From an uncultured Eubacteriales bacterium (GTDB lineage Bacteria; Bacillota_A; Clostridia; Oscillospirales; Oscillospiraceae): 64,000 nt of DNA. Positions 56,542 to 64,000 of this stretch are shown piece by piece. Both the position numbers and the translations under genes were made by a program. Numbering within the stretch: position 1 is the stretch's first letter; each line of letters opens with the position of its first letter. A model generated the notes under the pieces. That model saw only the letters and a program-made list of their open reading frames with translations. It ran no database searches and was not told where the DNA came from. The stretch spans positions 4,944-68,943 of the forward strand of contig ONPY01000003.1 of NCBI GenBank assembly GCA_900319835.1, written 5' to 3'.

Positions 56542-59168
56542 AACGCTTTGCGGCTCTTCTGCTGGCGCTGCTGGTGCTGTTTGCGGCGGCGCCCGCTGGC
56601 GCATTTGCCGAGGGAGAGGAAACGCAGACCATCGCCTCCGTGACGGATTTTCTTGCTTTTGCCAGGGGCTGTGCCGAAGAACGCTACTCCCTCGGCCGGG
56701 TGTTTGAGCTGACACAGGATCTGGACCTCAGCGGCTCCGGCTTTGAACCGATCCCATATTTCGCGGGCACCTTCCGCGGCAACGGCCACAGCATCCGCGG
56801 CCTGGAGGTGACGGCGGCGGGCTCCCGCATGGGCCTCTTTCGCCGCACCGGTCCCCAGGCGGAGATCGACTCCCTCTGGGTGCTGGGTGCTGTCCGGCCC
56901 TCCGGCACCGGCATGCAGATCGGCGGCATCGTGGGCGAAAACGCGGGCAGCCTTGTCTCCTGCGGCTTTGAGGGCAGCGTGGAGGGCATCGAGGACGTGG
57001 GCGGCATCGTGGGCCGCAACCTGGCCGGGGGCCGCGTCACAAGCTGCATCTTCCTCGGCACGGTTAAGGGCGAGCACCAGGCGGGCGGCGTGGCCGGCCT
57101 GAACGAAGGCGTCCTCGCCGGCTGCGAAAACCGGGGCGAGATCAACACCGTGGCCATCACGCCCAAGGGTGAGATGCGCTTTGATCTCTCGGCCATCCAA
57201 CAGGACGACTTTGTCAACCTCGCCAACATCGGCGGCATTGCCGGGGAGAACACCGGCCTGCTGCTCAACTGCAAAAACACGGGCTCTGTCGGCTACAAGT
57301 ACAACGCCTACAACGTGGGCGGCGTGGCGGGGAAGAGCTCCGGCTGCGTGCAGAGCTGTGAAAACAGCGGCCCCGTCACCGGCCGCCGGGACGTGGGCGG
57401 CGTTGTCGGCCAGCTGATCCCCTATGCCGTCTGGGATTTCTCCGAGGGCAAACTCGACGGGCTCAGCAGCGCCATCGGCGGCATGCAGAGCCTGCTCTGG
57501 CAGATGACCCGGGACGCGGAGGATCTCTCCGGCAGCATCCGCGGCGAGCTTGCCAACATGAACGCCTTCACGGCTGACGCACTCTACGCCCTGCAGGGCA
57601 TCCTGGGGGAGTACTCCCTCAACGATCTGAAGATTCTGGAGAACATCACCATCAACCCCGAAACCGGCGAGCTGGATTTCTCCGGCGTGGATCTGAGCTT
57701 TCCCGACACCGGTGCGCTGGCCGCGGCCCTCGGCAACATGCAGGCGGAGACGGTCTACCTGACCGAGCTGGCGGGTTCTGCGACCGCCGCGGTGGCGGGG
57801 GATCTGTCGCGGGTGGCCAACCAGATGTCCGTCATTTTCTCGGCGCTCAACGCCGCTGTCGGCAGCATAGGCGGCGGCCTGGGGGAGACCTACGATCTCT
57901 CCGACAGCGAGGCTTACGACCACGACACCGGCGCCGTCGGCCAGTGCGTCAACACCGGCTCCGTGGACGCGGAAAATCACGCCGGCGGCGTGGTCGGCAC
58001 GGTGGGCTTTGAGGTGGCCTTCGACATGGAGGACCGGCTCGACGCCTCGCAGTTTCTCCTTTCCAACGCCCGGCAGTATCTCTTCGCCTGCGTGCGTGCC
58101 TGCGCCAGCTCCGGCGCGGTCTGCGTCAAGGAGGAGGGGGCCGGCGGCGTGGTCGGCACCGCAGATCTGGGCGCGGTGGTGGACTGCGTGGGCCTGGGTG
58201 AGGCGCGCAGCCTGGGCGGCGACTGCGTCGGCGGCATTGCCGGGCGCAGCGGCGGCATGGTGCGCGCCTGCTGGGCCAGAAGTGTGCTCAGCGGGAAAAA
58301 GTATGTGGGCGGTGTGGCAGGCCTTGGCACGGATCTCACGGCAAACCGCAGCTGGGCCCACATTGAGAGCGGGGAGGAATACCGCGGCGCCGTTGCCGGC
58401 TGGTGCGACGGCGCGGTCACGGAGAACCTCTATGTGCCCGCCGGCCCCGCGGGAGTGGACGGCGTCAGCCTTGTCGGCCAGACGCAGGCGGTCTCCGCCC
58501 CGGAGCTGATGGCGATGGAGGGCGCGCCAAAAGAGTTCGACCGCATCACCCTGCGCTTTCAGGCGGGCGATCGGACTGTCAAGACCCTGGAACTGCCCTT
58601 TGGCGGCGCGGTGGGTCAACTGCCCCAGGTGCCGAATAAAGACGGCTGGTACTGGAAATGGGACGATTTTGACCAGGAGCACGTCTACTACAGCCGTACC
58701 ATCGAGGGCAAGTACTATTCACCCAACATGACGCTCTCCTCCGGGGAGGAGATCCCGCTGTTTTTGGCGGAGGGCGTGTTCTATGAGGGGCAGCACCTGA
58801 CGGTGGAGGAAAAGACGGCGCCGGAGGGACTGCGCGGCGCCTGGACCCTGCGCGTCAATGACGATACGGGCGAGCTTGCCGTGCGCCTCTATTGCCCGGA
58901 TGAGGGCAGCGTTTTCCGGATGGAGGCGGACGGATCCCTCGTCCCGCTGGAGAGCCGCCGGGACGGCAGCTATCTGATCTTTGACCTGCCGAACGGCGGC
59001 ACTGTGGCGCTGAAGGAGAGCGAGTCCCTGCTTACACGGAGACTGCCTCTCACGGTGCTGATCGGCGGCGCGGCGACCCTGGCGGCGGCAGGACTGGCGG
59101 CCTTTTTTACCCTGCGCGGGCGGAAGAAAAAAGACGTGCCGGAGCCGACAGCACAAAAGAAAACATAA
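56538..59168 (+). CDS. surface-anchored GLUG-repeat protein
   Basis: An 876-residue exported protein: a signal peptide (about 1-24), then many short beta-solenoid repeats of GLUG kind ('IGGIVGENAGSLVSCGFEGS', 'VGGIVGRNLAGGRVTSC', 'AGGVAGLNEGVLAGCENRGE'). A helical insert follows (about 310-440), then more repeats, a C-terminal domain, and one membrane span (about 835-857) with an RGRKKK stop. It should stand outside the cell, anchored by the C-terminus. Translational coupling to the MMPL exporter suggests the two work together in handling an exported lipid or surface polymer; that is inference. Confidence 0.8.
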   Translation: MKRFAALLLALLVLFAAAPAGAFAEGEETQTIASVTDFLAFARGCAEERYSLGRVFELTQDLDLSGSGFEPIPYFAGTFRGNGHSIRGLEVTAAGSRMGLFRRTGPQAEIDSLWVLGAVRPSGTGMQIGGIVGENAGSLVSCGFEGSVEGIEDVGGIVGRNLAGGRVTSCIFLGTVKGEHQAGGVAGLNEGVLAGCENRGEINTVAITPKGEMRFDLSAIQQDDFVNLANIGGIAGENTGLLLNCKNTGSVGYKYNAYNVGGVAGKSSGCVQSCENSGPVTGRRDVGGVVGQLIPYAVWDFSEGKLDGLSSAIGGMQSLLWQMTRDAEDLSGSIRGELANMNAFTADALYALQGILGEYSLNDLKILENITINPETGELDFSGVDLSFPDTGALAAALGNMQAETVYLTELAGSATAAVAGDLSRVANQMSVIFSALNAAVGSIGGGLGETYDLSDSEAYDHDTGAVGQCVNTGSVDAENHAGGVVGTVGFEVAFDMEDRLDASQFLLSNARQYLFACVRACASSGAVCVKEEGAGGVVGTADLGAVVDCVGLGEARSLGGDCVGGIAGRSGGMVRACWARSVLSGKKYVGGVAGLGTDLTANRSWAHIESGEEYRGAVAGWCDGAVTENLYVPAGPAGVDGVSLVGQTQAVSAPELMAMEGAPKEFDRITLRFQAGDRTVKTLELPFGGAVGQLPQVPNKDGWYWKWDDFDQEHVYYSRTIEGKYYSPNMTLSSGEEIPLFLAEGVFYEGQHLTVEEKTAPEGLRGAWTLRVNDDTGELAVRLYCPDEGSVFRMEADGSLVPLESRRDGSYLIFDLPNGGTVALKESESLLTRRLPLTVLIGGAATLAAAGLAAFFTLRGRKKKDVPEPTAQKKT

Positions 59169-59170
59169 AC

Positions 59171-59205
59171 AAACTCCCTCTGTCCAAAACGGGCAGAGGG
59201 AGTTT
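59171..59205. terminator. intrinsic terminator of the MMPL/GLUG operon
   Basis: AAACTCCCTCTG pairs with CAGAGGGAGTTT. Confidence 0.9.
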
Positions 59206-59246
59206 TCAGATCGGGTGAAACTTCTCCGTATTTTTGTCGTTTTAAA

Positions 59247-59256
59247 GGGTGAGAAC
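59247..59256 (+). promoter_or_regulatory. GGGTGAGAAC motif upstream of sigma gene 1
   Basis: TTTTGT, nine bases, then GGGTGAGAAC, 17 bases before the ATG. The second sigma gene has TTTTGT-N9-GGGTGAGAGC at 61986-62010. Possibly a shared, self-recognised promoter element. Confidence 0.45.
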
Positions 59257-59273
59257 AGAAACAGGAGGGTCTC

Positions 59274-59831
59274 ATGGAAGACAGAGAAATCGTGGAGCTC
59301 TACTGGCGGCGGTCCGACCGGGCTGTGCAGGAGAGCGAAAAAAAGTACGGTCCCTGGTGCCGTACCATCGCAAAAAACATCGTGGCCGACCTCCGGGACG
59401 CCGAGGAATGCGTCAGCGATACCTGGCTTGCCGCCTGGAACGCCATGCCGGACAAGCGGCCCGAGAAGCTTGGCGGTTTCTTGGGGAAGCTGACGCGAAA
59501 TCTTGCCCTGGACCGCTGGCGGGCAGGACAGCGCCGGAAGCGGGGCGGCGGTGAGACGCCGCTTGCACTGGAGGAACTGAGCGAGTGTATCCCAGACGGC
59601 GGGAATGTGGAGGAGACCGTGGAGCTGCGGGAGCTTTCCCGGACGGTCGCGGCCTTTGTCCGCGCCCTGCCGGAGACGGAGCGCCAGGTCTTTGCGTCCA
59701 GGTATTACGCGCTTGCGAGCATGGAGGAAATTGCCGCCAGAAGCGGCTTTTCCCAGGCTAAGGTGAAGAGCATGCTGCACCGCACCCGTCTGCGGCTGCG
59801 CGCAGAGCTGGAGGAGGAGGGATACTGTTGA
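59274..59831 (+). CDS. ECF-like sigma-70 factor, copy 1
   Basis: A 185-residue sigma factor. Region 2 has 'DLRDAEECVSDTWLAAWNAM' and region 4 has 'ERQVFASRYYALASMEEIAA' and 'SGFSQAKVKSMLHRTRLRLR'. A charged linker 'RAGQRRKRGGGETPLALEEL' joins them. It is clearly paralogous to the protein at 62032. Its stop overlaps the next start (TTGA), so it is coupled to the membrane protein that follows, as sigma and anti-sigma genes usually are. Confidence 0.88.
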   Translation: MEDREIVELYWRRSDRAVQESEKKYGPWCRTIAKNIVADLRDAEECVSDTWLAAWNAMPDKRPEKLGGFLGKLTRNLALDRWRAGQRRKRGGGETPLALEELSECIPDGGNVEETVELRELSRTVAAFVRALPETERQVFASRYYALASMEEIAARSGFSQAKVKSMLHRTRLRLRAELEEEGYC

Positions 59832-60775
59832 AGCCTTATACACTTTTGCTGGCCTTCGGAGGCCTGGACGATGCAACCGCGGAGGAGACCATGCGGTTTC
59901 TTGCCCCGGTGGGTGGGGCGCTGCGGCGCCGGCACAGGAATCTCGCAAGGAGCCTGCTGCTCGCGGCGGCCCTGACGCTGCTGCTGGCCGCCTGCGGCTA
60001 TATGGCCTACCGGGCCACCATGTCCCACCGGGAGCTGAACCCATCGGATGAGATGCGCTATTATTTGAAGCGCACGGTCGGAGACGATCTCACCCTGAAT
60101 ATGGGGACCTGCGCCCTGGCACTGGAGTTTGACACAGAGGCAACGGGGACGGCCCACGCCTTCCGTGTGGAGGCAAATTCCGGGCTCGATCCTGACTGGG
60201 AGCTGGGAGCCTTCTGCCCCACATTCAGGCAATTCCTGGACGCCTTCACGCCGGAGACCAATGCGCGGATGGCGGATTTTCCGGACATAGAACCCCTCCC
60301 GGACGATCAGATCCGTACCATTGAGCAGAGCCTGCAGGAAGCGGGACTGACAGAGGAGGAAGCGGACACCTGGCTCACCACGGCGGCCTGGTTTGGAAAT
60401 GAGGACAGCGTGAACAATCTCAAGCTGCGTATCGACCTGTACAACGGCCCATGGCTGAACGGCATCGATCTGATCTGCGGCTGGCCGGAGGGCGAGGCGG
60501 ACATCGTAAAGGACGACACCTGGAACGGGTATCAGCGGCTGGAGACCGCGGTGCATGTGACCTGGAAGGGCGGGGAGACGGAGACCATCAATTACCTCTT
60601 CCTCTTCCAACCGGAGCAACAGTACCTGCTTGTGCTGATGGCCCACCCGGAGGACCTGGATTTTGCCCGCCTGGAGCAGGCCGCGTCGGCCGTCCAGGTG
60701 CTGGACACAGATTTTTCCTACCGCCGCCCCGCACAGAATATGAACTGGTCGGTGCTGGGCTTTGCCTCCGGCTGA
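59828..60775 (+). CDS. membrane-anchored putative anti-sigma/sensor protein, copy 1
   Basis: A 315-residue protein with a short cytoplasmic N-terminus ('LLAFGGLDDATAEETMRFLA'), one membrane span at about 41-62 and an extracytoplasmic domain of about 250 residues. The start is TTG overlapping the sigma stop. The cytoplasmic segment would hold the sigma factor, and the outer domain would sense a signal. No known domain is recognised outside, and no cleavage-protease gene is adjacent. Confidence 0.65.
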   Translation: MKPYTLLLAFGGLDDATAEETMRFLAPVGGALRRRHRNLARSLLLAAALTLLLAACGYMAYRATMSHRELNPSDEMRYYLKRTVGDDLTLNMGTCALALEFDTEATGTAHAFRVEANSGLDPDWELGAFCPTFRQFLDAFTPETNARMADFPDIEPLPDDQIRTIEQSLQEAGLTEEEADTWLTTAAWFGNEDSVNNLKLRIDLYNGPWLNGIDLICGWPEGEADIVKDDTWNGYQRLETAVHVTWKGGETETINYLFLFQPEQQYLLVLMAHPEDLDFARLEQAASAVQVLDTDFSYRRPAQNMNWSVLGFASG

Positions 60776-60786
60776 GCTGGAGCGCG

Positions 60787-61806
60787 CTATACCCGCCCGC
60801 CCGTGAGCAACGCCAGGGCGCGGGGGCAAAGGCGCTTCAGCGCCCGGCAGACCGCGGCTGCTGCCGCAAAATCGATCAACAAAAACAGCACGCGTGTCAC
60901 AAGATTATCGACAAACAGACAGGGCATCAGCCCGTCCATAACCGGTCTGACGCGGTGAAGCAGCAGAACAAGGATGGGCTGGTGCAGCGCATACACCAGA
61001 AAACAGAGCGGATACAGCTTTTCCAGATAAGGCCTGGGCCGCAGCGGGAAGACAAAGAGCAGAATGACGGGGAGAAGGTACATCGCGTAGTGGGCGAAGA
61101 TCCCGGGGAAAAGCGGCTCTCCCAGAAACAGGCCGAGCAGCAGAAACAGACAGTCAGACAGCAGAGTGCCCGTACTGTCCTCCTGGCCGAAACGCCCCAG
61201 ATAAGCGCCGAGAAGGATCGCAGGGGAATAGGTCAGCGTATAGCCCACATAGGTGCCGGGAAAAACGCCTTCGATTGCGGCGGAAATCTCGGCCCGAAAA
61301 GAATAGAGACCGCATATGGCAAGCAATATGCCGGCCAGCGAAAGGCGCCGATGCCGCATGATCAGAAGCAGCGGGGAGAGCAGCGCCAGCAGAAACAGCG
61401 AATAGAGATACCACAGCGGCCCGTCAGGGGGCCACATGTGAAAACCGAAGACACGGATCAGACACTCCCGGAAGCTCCAGTCCGCGCCCTGGAGCTTGAA
61501 GAGAGCCAGAAACAGAAGCTGCCACAGGACAAACGGGATCAGCACAGAGCGGACGCGGCGGGAGATCTTCCTCCCATAGGTCTGCAGAGTCAGACCGGAG
61601 AAGAGCCGGTACATGCTCAAGGCCATAAAGAAGCTCATGGCAAAGACGGCCAGTTGGCCGATCACCTCCGCCAACTGGCTGCTGAGCTGGAGATCCCGCG
61701 CGCTGACGGCAAGCACGTCCTCCGGCGAGCCGCAGTGAAACAGCGCGACGAAGCAGGTCATATAGAGACTCAGCCGGGCAATGCGGGCATTGAGCTGCTT
61801 TGGCAT
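60787..61806 (-). CDS. acyltransferase 3 family membrane protein
   Basis: A 339-residue protein with about ten membrane spans. It has the family layout 'CFVALFHCGSPEDVL' at the start (His near the active site), 'FMALSMYRLFSGL', 'GPLWYLYSLFLLALLSPLLL' and a final pattern of spans. Such proteins acylate surface sugars or lipids, for example O-acetylation. AAGGAG nine bases before ATG 61806 fixes the start over GTG 61812. It lies between the two sigma/anti-sigma cassettes, on the other strand. Confidence 0.82.
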   Translation of the reverse strand: MPKQLNARIARLSLYMTCFVALFHCGSPEDVLAVSARDLQLSSQLAEVIGQLAVFAMSFFMALSMYRLFSGLTLQTYGRKISRRVRSVLIPFVLWQLLFLALFKLQGADWSFRECLIRVFGFHMWPPDGPLWYLYSLFLLALLSPLLLIMRHRRLSLAGILLAICGLYSFRAEISAAIEGVFPGTYVGYTLTYSPAILLGAYLGRFGQEDSTGTLLSDCLFLLLGLFLGEPLFPGIFAHYAMYLLPVILLFVFPLRPRPYLEKLYPLCFLVYALHQPILVLLLHRVRPVMDGLMPCLFVDNLVTRVLFLLIDFAAAAAVCRALKRLCPRALALLTGGRV

Positions 61807-62000
61807 GGGCACTCACTCCTTGTCTGACAGACAGCCTGTATGGCGCACCGCTTCCGCCGCGGTGCGCCCCTGTGCGACGATTGTACCATCTTTGTCCCGG
61901 AAAAACAACAAACAACCCCCTCTGACCGCCGCCGTCCCGGACAAACCGCCTGTTTTTTTGCCGCCGCATGCAACCGTGCCGCCCTTTTTGTTGACTTACA

Positions 62001-62010
62001 GGGTGAGAGC
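62001..62010 (+). promoter_or_regulatory. GGGTGAGAGC motif upstream of sigma gene 2
   Basis: Counterpart of 59247-59256 with identical nine-base spacing from TTTTGT. It stands 21 bases before the ATG. Confidence 0.45.
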
Positions 62011-62031
62011 GCTCAGAAAGGAGATTCCTGT

Positions 62032-62589
62032 ATGGAAGACTCACAAATCATCGACCTGTACTGGCAGCGATCGGAAAAAGCCATCGCCGAGAGCGAGAAC
62101 CGTTACGGCCGCTACTGCCACGCCATCGCCTTCAACTTCTGCGCCAGCCACGAGGATGCGGAGGAGTGCGTCAGCGACACCTGGCTTTCCGCCTGGAACG
62201 CCATGCCCGACGCGCGCCCCAAGGCACTGGGGGCTTTTTTCGGGGCCCTGGCCCGCCGCCACGCCATCAACCGCTGGAAGAGCCGGACCCGCAAAAAGCG
62301 CGGCGGGGGAGAGATCCCGTTGGCCCTGGAGGAACTGAGCGAGTGCGTCCCCGCGGACTCCGACCCGGCGCGCCGGGTGGAGCAGCGGGAGCTTGCCGCG
62401 GCGATCCGGGACTTTGTGGACGAACTCAGCCGGCAGGAGCGGCAGGTGTTTCTCGCGCGGTACTGGTATCTCGCGTCGGTGGAGGAGATCGCCCGGCGCA
62501 TGAATTTTTCCCAGAGCAAGGTCAAGAGCATGCTCTACCGCCTGCGCGGCCGGCTCCGGGAGCGACTGACGGAGGAGGGCTTATGTTAG
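62032..62589 (+). CDS. ECF-like sigma-70 factor, copy 2
   Basis: A 185-residue paralogue of the 59274 sigma factor: 'CASHEDAEECVSDTWLSAWN' in region 2, 'RTRKKRGGGEIPLALEELSE' linker, and 'FLARYWYLASVEEIARRMNF' then 'SQSKVKSMLYRLRGRLRERL' in region 4. GAAAGGAG precedes the ATG at 62032. It overlaps the next gene by seven bases. Confidence 0.88.
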   Translation: MEDSQIIDLYWQRSEKAIAESENRYGRYCHAIAFNFCASHEDAEECVSDTWLSAWNAMPDARPKALGAFFGALARRHAINRWKSRTRKKRGGGEIPLALEELSECVPADSDPARRVEQRELAAAIRDFVDELSRQERQVFLARYWYLASVEEIARRMNFSQSKVKSMLYRLRGRLRERLTEEGLC

Positions 62590-63659
62590 ATTCTATGGAC
62601 ATTCTCCGCGCCATGGAGGGCGCGGATCGGGAAAAGGTGTGGGAGGCCGGGAAGCTGCTTGGCTATACGGCGGCGGCAAAGCGCGTCTCATCGGCGCGGC
62701 GCTTCTGGCGCACGGCGCTGCTCGCCGCGGTGATCGCGGCCTTCCTGGGGCTGACGGCCTACGCGGTGGGCCTCTCCGTCCACCAGCGCCGCCAACAGGA
62801 ACTGCGGCAGGATCTGAACATCGACGGCAGCGGGACAGACTCCTATGTGGAGTACCCGGTCCCCACGCAGGAGAGCGCTCCCACGCCGGGCGTGACGATC
62901 CTCTCCGCCATCAGCGACGGGCAGGAGCAGATGGTCTATGTAAACGTCTGCCCGGTTTCAGAGGAGGAGGTCGGGCAGTTCCCCGGCGGCGATCTGGGCT
63001 TCGCCTGGCGCGTTGAGGGCACGGATTTCTCCGGCTTCGCGGCCCCCGCTCTGCCCTCCGATCTGTCGCTCAGCGGCGATGAGGAGATCAGCCGCGCGGT
63101 CAGGGAATACGCCTGGGACGCGGAGACCCAGACCCTGACCCTGGAGTGCTGGATCTGGTCGGAGAAGCTGGAGGAGATCATGGCGGACAGCGGCGTGGAC
63201 AGCGTGGAGCTGGGCCTTGCCATGTACCGGGGGCACGAGGAGACGCTGCGGGACTTCGGCACCGCGGTCTTCACGCCCACCGAGGAGGAGACGCGCTTCT
63301 TTGACTTCGGCCCCGCGACCTATCACGACTCGGAGCTCGACCTGGATATCGACCTGGTGGGCCTGGAGCTGACCCCCGTCAGCGCGGTCTGGAAGGTCAG
63401 CTACCCCTGCGCCGCTGAATATCACAATCCCGAGGCAAATCAGGAGGACTACCAGGATTGGGGCGTGCTGGAGGACAAGGTCTGCATGGAGGCCGTGCTG
63501 CACTTTTCGGACGGCACCACCTTCTCCACCGGCGGCGCGCTGACCTGCCCGTACCGGGACGGCGTGGTAAATCTCTACACCGGCTGGGGCGCGGCCATCA
63601 ACATCCGCGACGTGCAGCGCATCACCCTGGGCGATCTGGTCCTCTGGGAAGCGAAATAA
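62583..63659 (+). CDS. membrane-anchored putative anti-sigma/sensor protein, copy 2
   Basis: A 358-residue protein: a cytoplasmic N-terminus ('LDSMDILRAMEGADREKVWE'), one membrane span at about 42-64 and a long outer domain with acidic, beta-rich sequence. The start at 62583 overlaps the sigma stop. It has the same plan as the 59828 product, but the outer domains show little visible similarity, suggesting different signals. No recognised sensory domain. Confidence 0.65.
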   Translation: MLDSMDILRAMEGADREKVWEAGKLLGYTAAAKRVSSARRFWRTALLAAVIAAFLGLTAYAVGLSVHQRRQQELRQDLNIDGSGTDSYVEYPVPTQESAPTPGVTILSAISDGQEQMVYVNVCPVSEEEVGQFPGGDLGFAWRVEGTDFSGFAAPALPSDLSLSGDEEISRAVREYAWDAETQTLTLECWIWSEKLEEIMADSGVDSVELGLAMYRGHEETLRDFGTAVFTPTEEETRFFDFGPATYHDSELDLDIDLVGLELTPVSAVWKVSYPCAAEYHNPEANQEDYQDWGVLEDKVCMEAVLHFSDGTTFSTGGALTCPYRDGVVNLYTGWGAAINIRDVQRITLGDLVLWEAK

Positions 63660-63672
63660 CGCATAAGAACAA

Positions 63673-63704
63673 AACATCCCGCCCTTGCAAAAGGGCGGGA
63701 TGTT
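63673..63704. terminator. intrinsic terminator of sigma/anti-sigma cassette 2
   Basis: ACATCCCGCCCTT pairs with AAGGGCGGGATGT. Confidence 0.9.
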
Positions 63705-63726
63705 CTGTATCATGGGCCAACAAACA

Positions 63727-63757
63727 AAAAGGACATCCTTTTTTCGGATGTCCTTTT
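63727..63757. terminator. second hairpin in tandem
   Basis: AAAAGGACATCC pairs with GGATGTCCTTTT. It could serve a minus-strand transcript from the tRNA-like segment to its right. Confidence 0.8.
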
Positions 63758-63761
63758 CGTT

Positions 63762-63861
63762 TGGAGGCGCTGCCCGGACTCGAATCCCCTCCTGGGACTC
63801 GGCGCGTTGCGCCTTCGCTGGAATTCGCTTCGCGAACCAGCTCTTGTCAAGGAGCAGCATC
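63762..63861 (-). other. tRNA-3'-end-like fragment
   Basis: On the minus strand the segment ends '...ggattcgagtcc...cgcctcca', like a tRNA T-arm, acceptor and CCA, but the T-stem mispairs and no 5' partner is found. It may be a remnant of a tRNA or of an island junction. Confidence 0.25.
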
Positions 63862-63870
63862 TCCAAAAAG

Positions 63871-63898
63871 AAAAACCTCTGCTTTTGCAGAGGTTTTT
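63871..63898. terminator. intrinsic terminator
   Basis: AAAAACCTCTGC pairs with GCAGAGGTTTTT around TTTT. Confidence 0.85.
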
Positions 63899-63913
63899 CT
63901 TTGGTTCTATAAT

Positions 63914-63960
63914 AAATGTTGGGGTAGCGAAGCCGAAAGGCAGAGCTACACCCAACATTT
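63914..63960. repeat. long imperfect hairpin at the window end
   Basis: AAATGTTGGG-GTAGC pairs with GCTAC-CCCAACATTT around a loop with an inner GCC/GGC. No gene follows before the window end. Confidence 0.65.
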
Positions 63961-64000
63961 TTGTAGAAGAAAAAAAGAGTAGAGCATAGAAGAAAAATCC

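Noticed and set aside
54859..56715. 618-codon minus-strand frame opposite the MMPL gene
   Set aside because: Gln/His-rich antisense of a transporter, without start site.
56508..58682. 724-codon minus-strand frame opposite the GLUG-repeat gene
   Set aside because: Its apparent repeats mirror the repeats of the sense protein.
1..64000. CRISPR array or prophage structural genes
   Set aside because: No regularly spaced repeat set and no capsid, tail or terminase gene was seen.

Overview
The window reads as chromosomal DNA of a gut-type clostridium, most likely an Oscillospiraceae relative. The pointers are GC-rich genes with strong AGGAGG ribosome sites, a Noc-like ParB, an AgcS symporter, an MMPL exporter, and clostridial transposon proteins of the TnpV/TnpW/TnpX kind. 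No ribosomal or other marker gene fixes the species, so this is inference.

Layout. (1) 1-6240: a plus-strand cluster with a 2-hydroxyacyl-CoA dehydratase-like subunit, two radical SAM proteins, a PaaK-like CoA ligase, a DUF5714-type Cys-rich protein and a dehydratase activator. The activator stops after about 140 codons, where the sequence runs abruptly into the 3' end of an opposing parB. This is a rearrangement or an assembly join. (2) 6240-14570: ordinary chromosome, with parB/noc, an EamA transporter, AgcS, a B3/4 protein, a nitrilase-XdhC-MOSC operon, an Rrf2 regulator and a DUF3810 protease-like membrane protein. (3) 14572-51059: a composite integrative element of about 36.5 kb in the 3' end of a tRNA-Gln(CTG) gene, bounded by a 23-bp direct repeat, with integrase arm-type repeats just inside both ends. 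(4) 51110-64000: chromosome again, with a glycosyltransferase, DUF937 and DUF3783 proteins, a TetR/MMPL/GLUG-repeat export locus, and two paralogous sigma/anti-sigma cassettes around an acyltransferase.

The island is layered. Its right end carries MobC, an excisionase-like protein, a RepA-like ATPase and the tyrosine integrase. Its left end carries a TnpV-excisionase fusion, a ribbon-helix-helix regulator and a small conserved protein. Next come a HipA-like kinase with a PPP-type phosphatase, a two-gene BcgI-like restriction-modification system whose specificity gene is frameshifted in an A6 tract, an AAA/DUF4143 ATPase and a LexA-like repressor. The centre is a TnpX-type mobilizable transposon module with its own ParM/ParR partition genes and MobL relaxase. 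After it lies a peptide-salvage cargo: GntR/FCD regulator, five-gene dipeptide ABC transporter, M19 dipeptidase, amidohydrolase and S9 peptidase. Related short repeats flank this cargo.

Best candidates for new biology are the radical SAM/acyl-CoA cluster at the left edge, the kinase-phosphatase pair downstream of a switchable restriction system, the peptide-utilisation cargo on a tRNA-targeted element, and the duplicated sigma/anti-sigma cassettes sharing an upstream motif.
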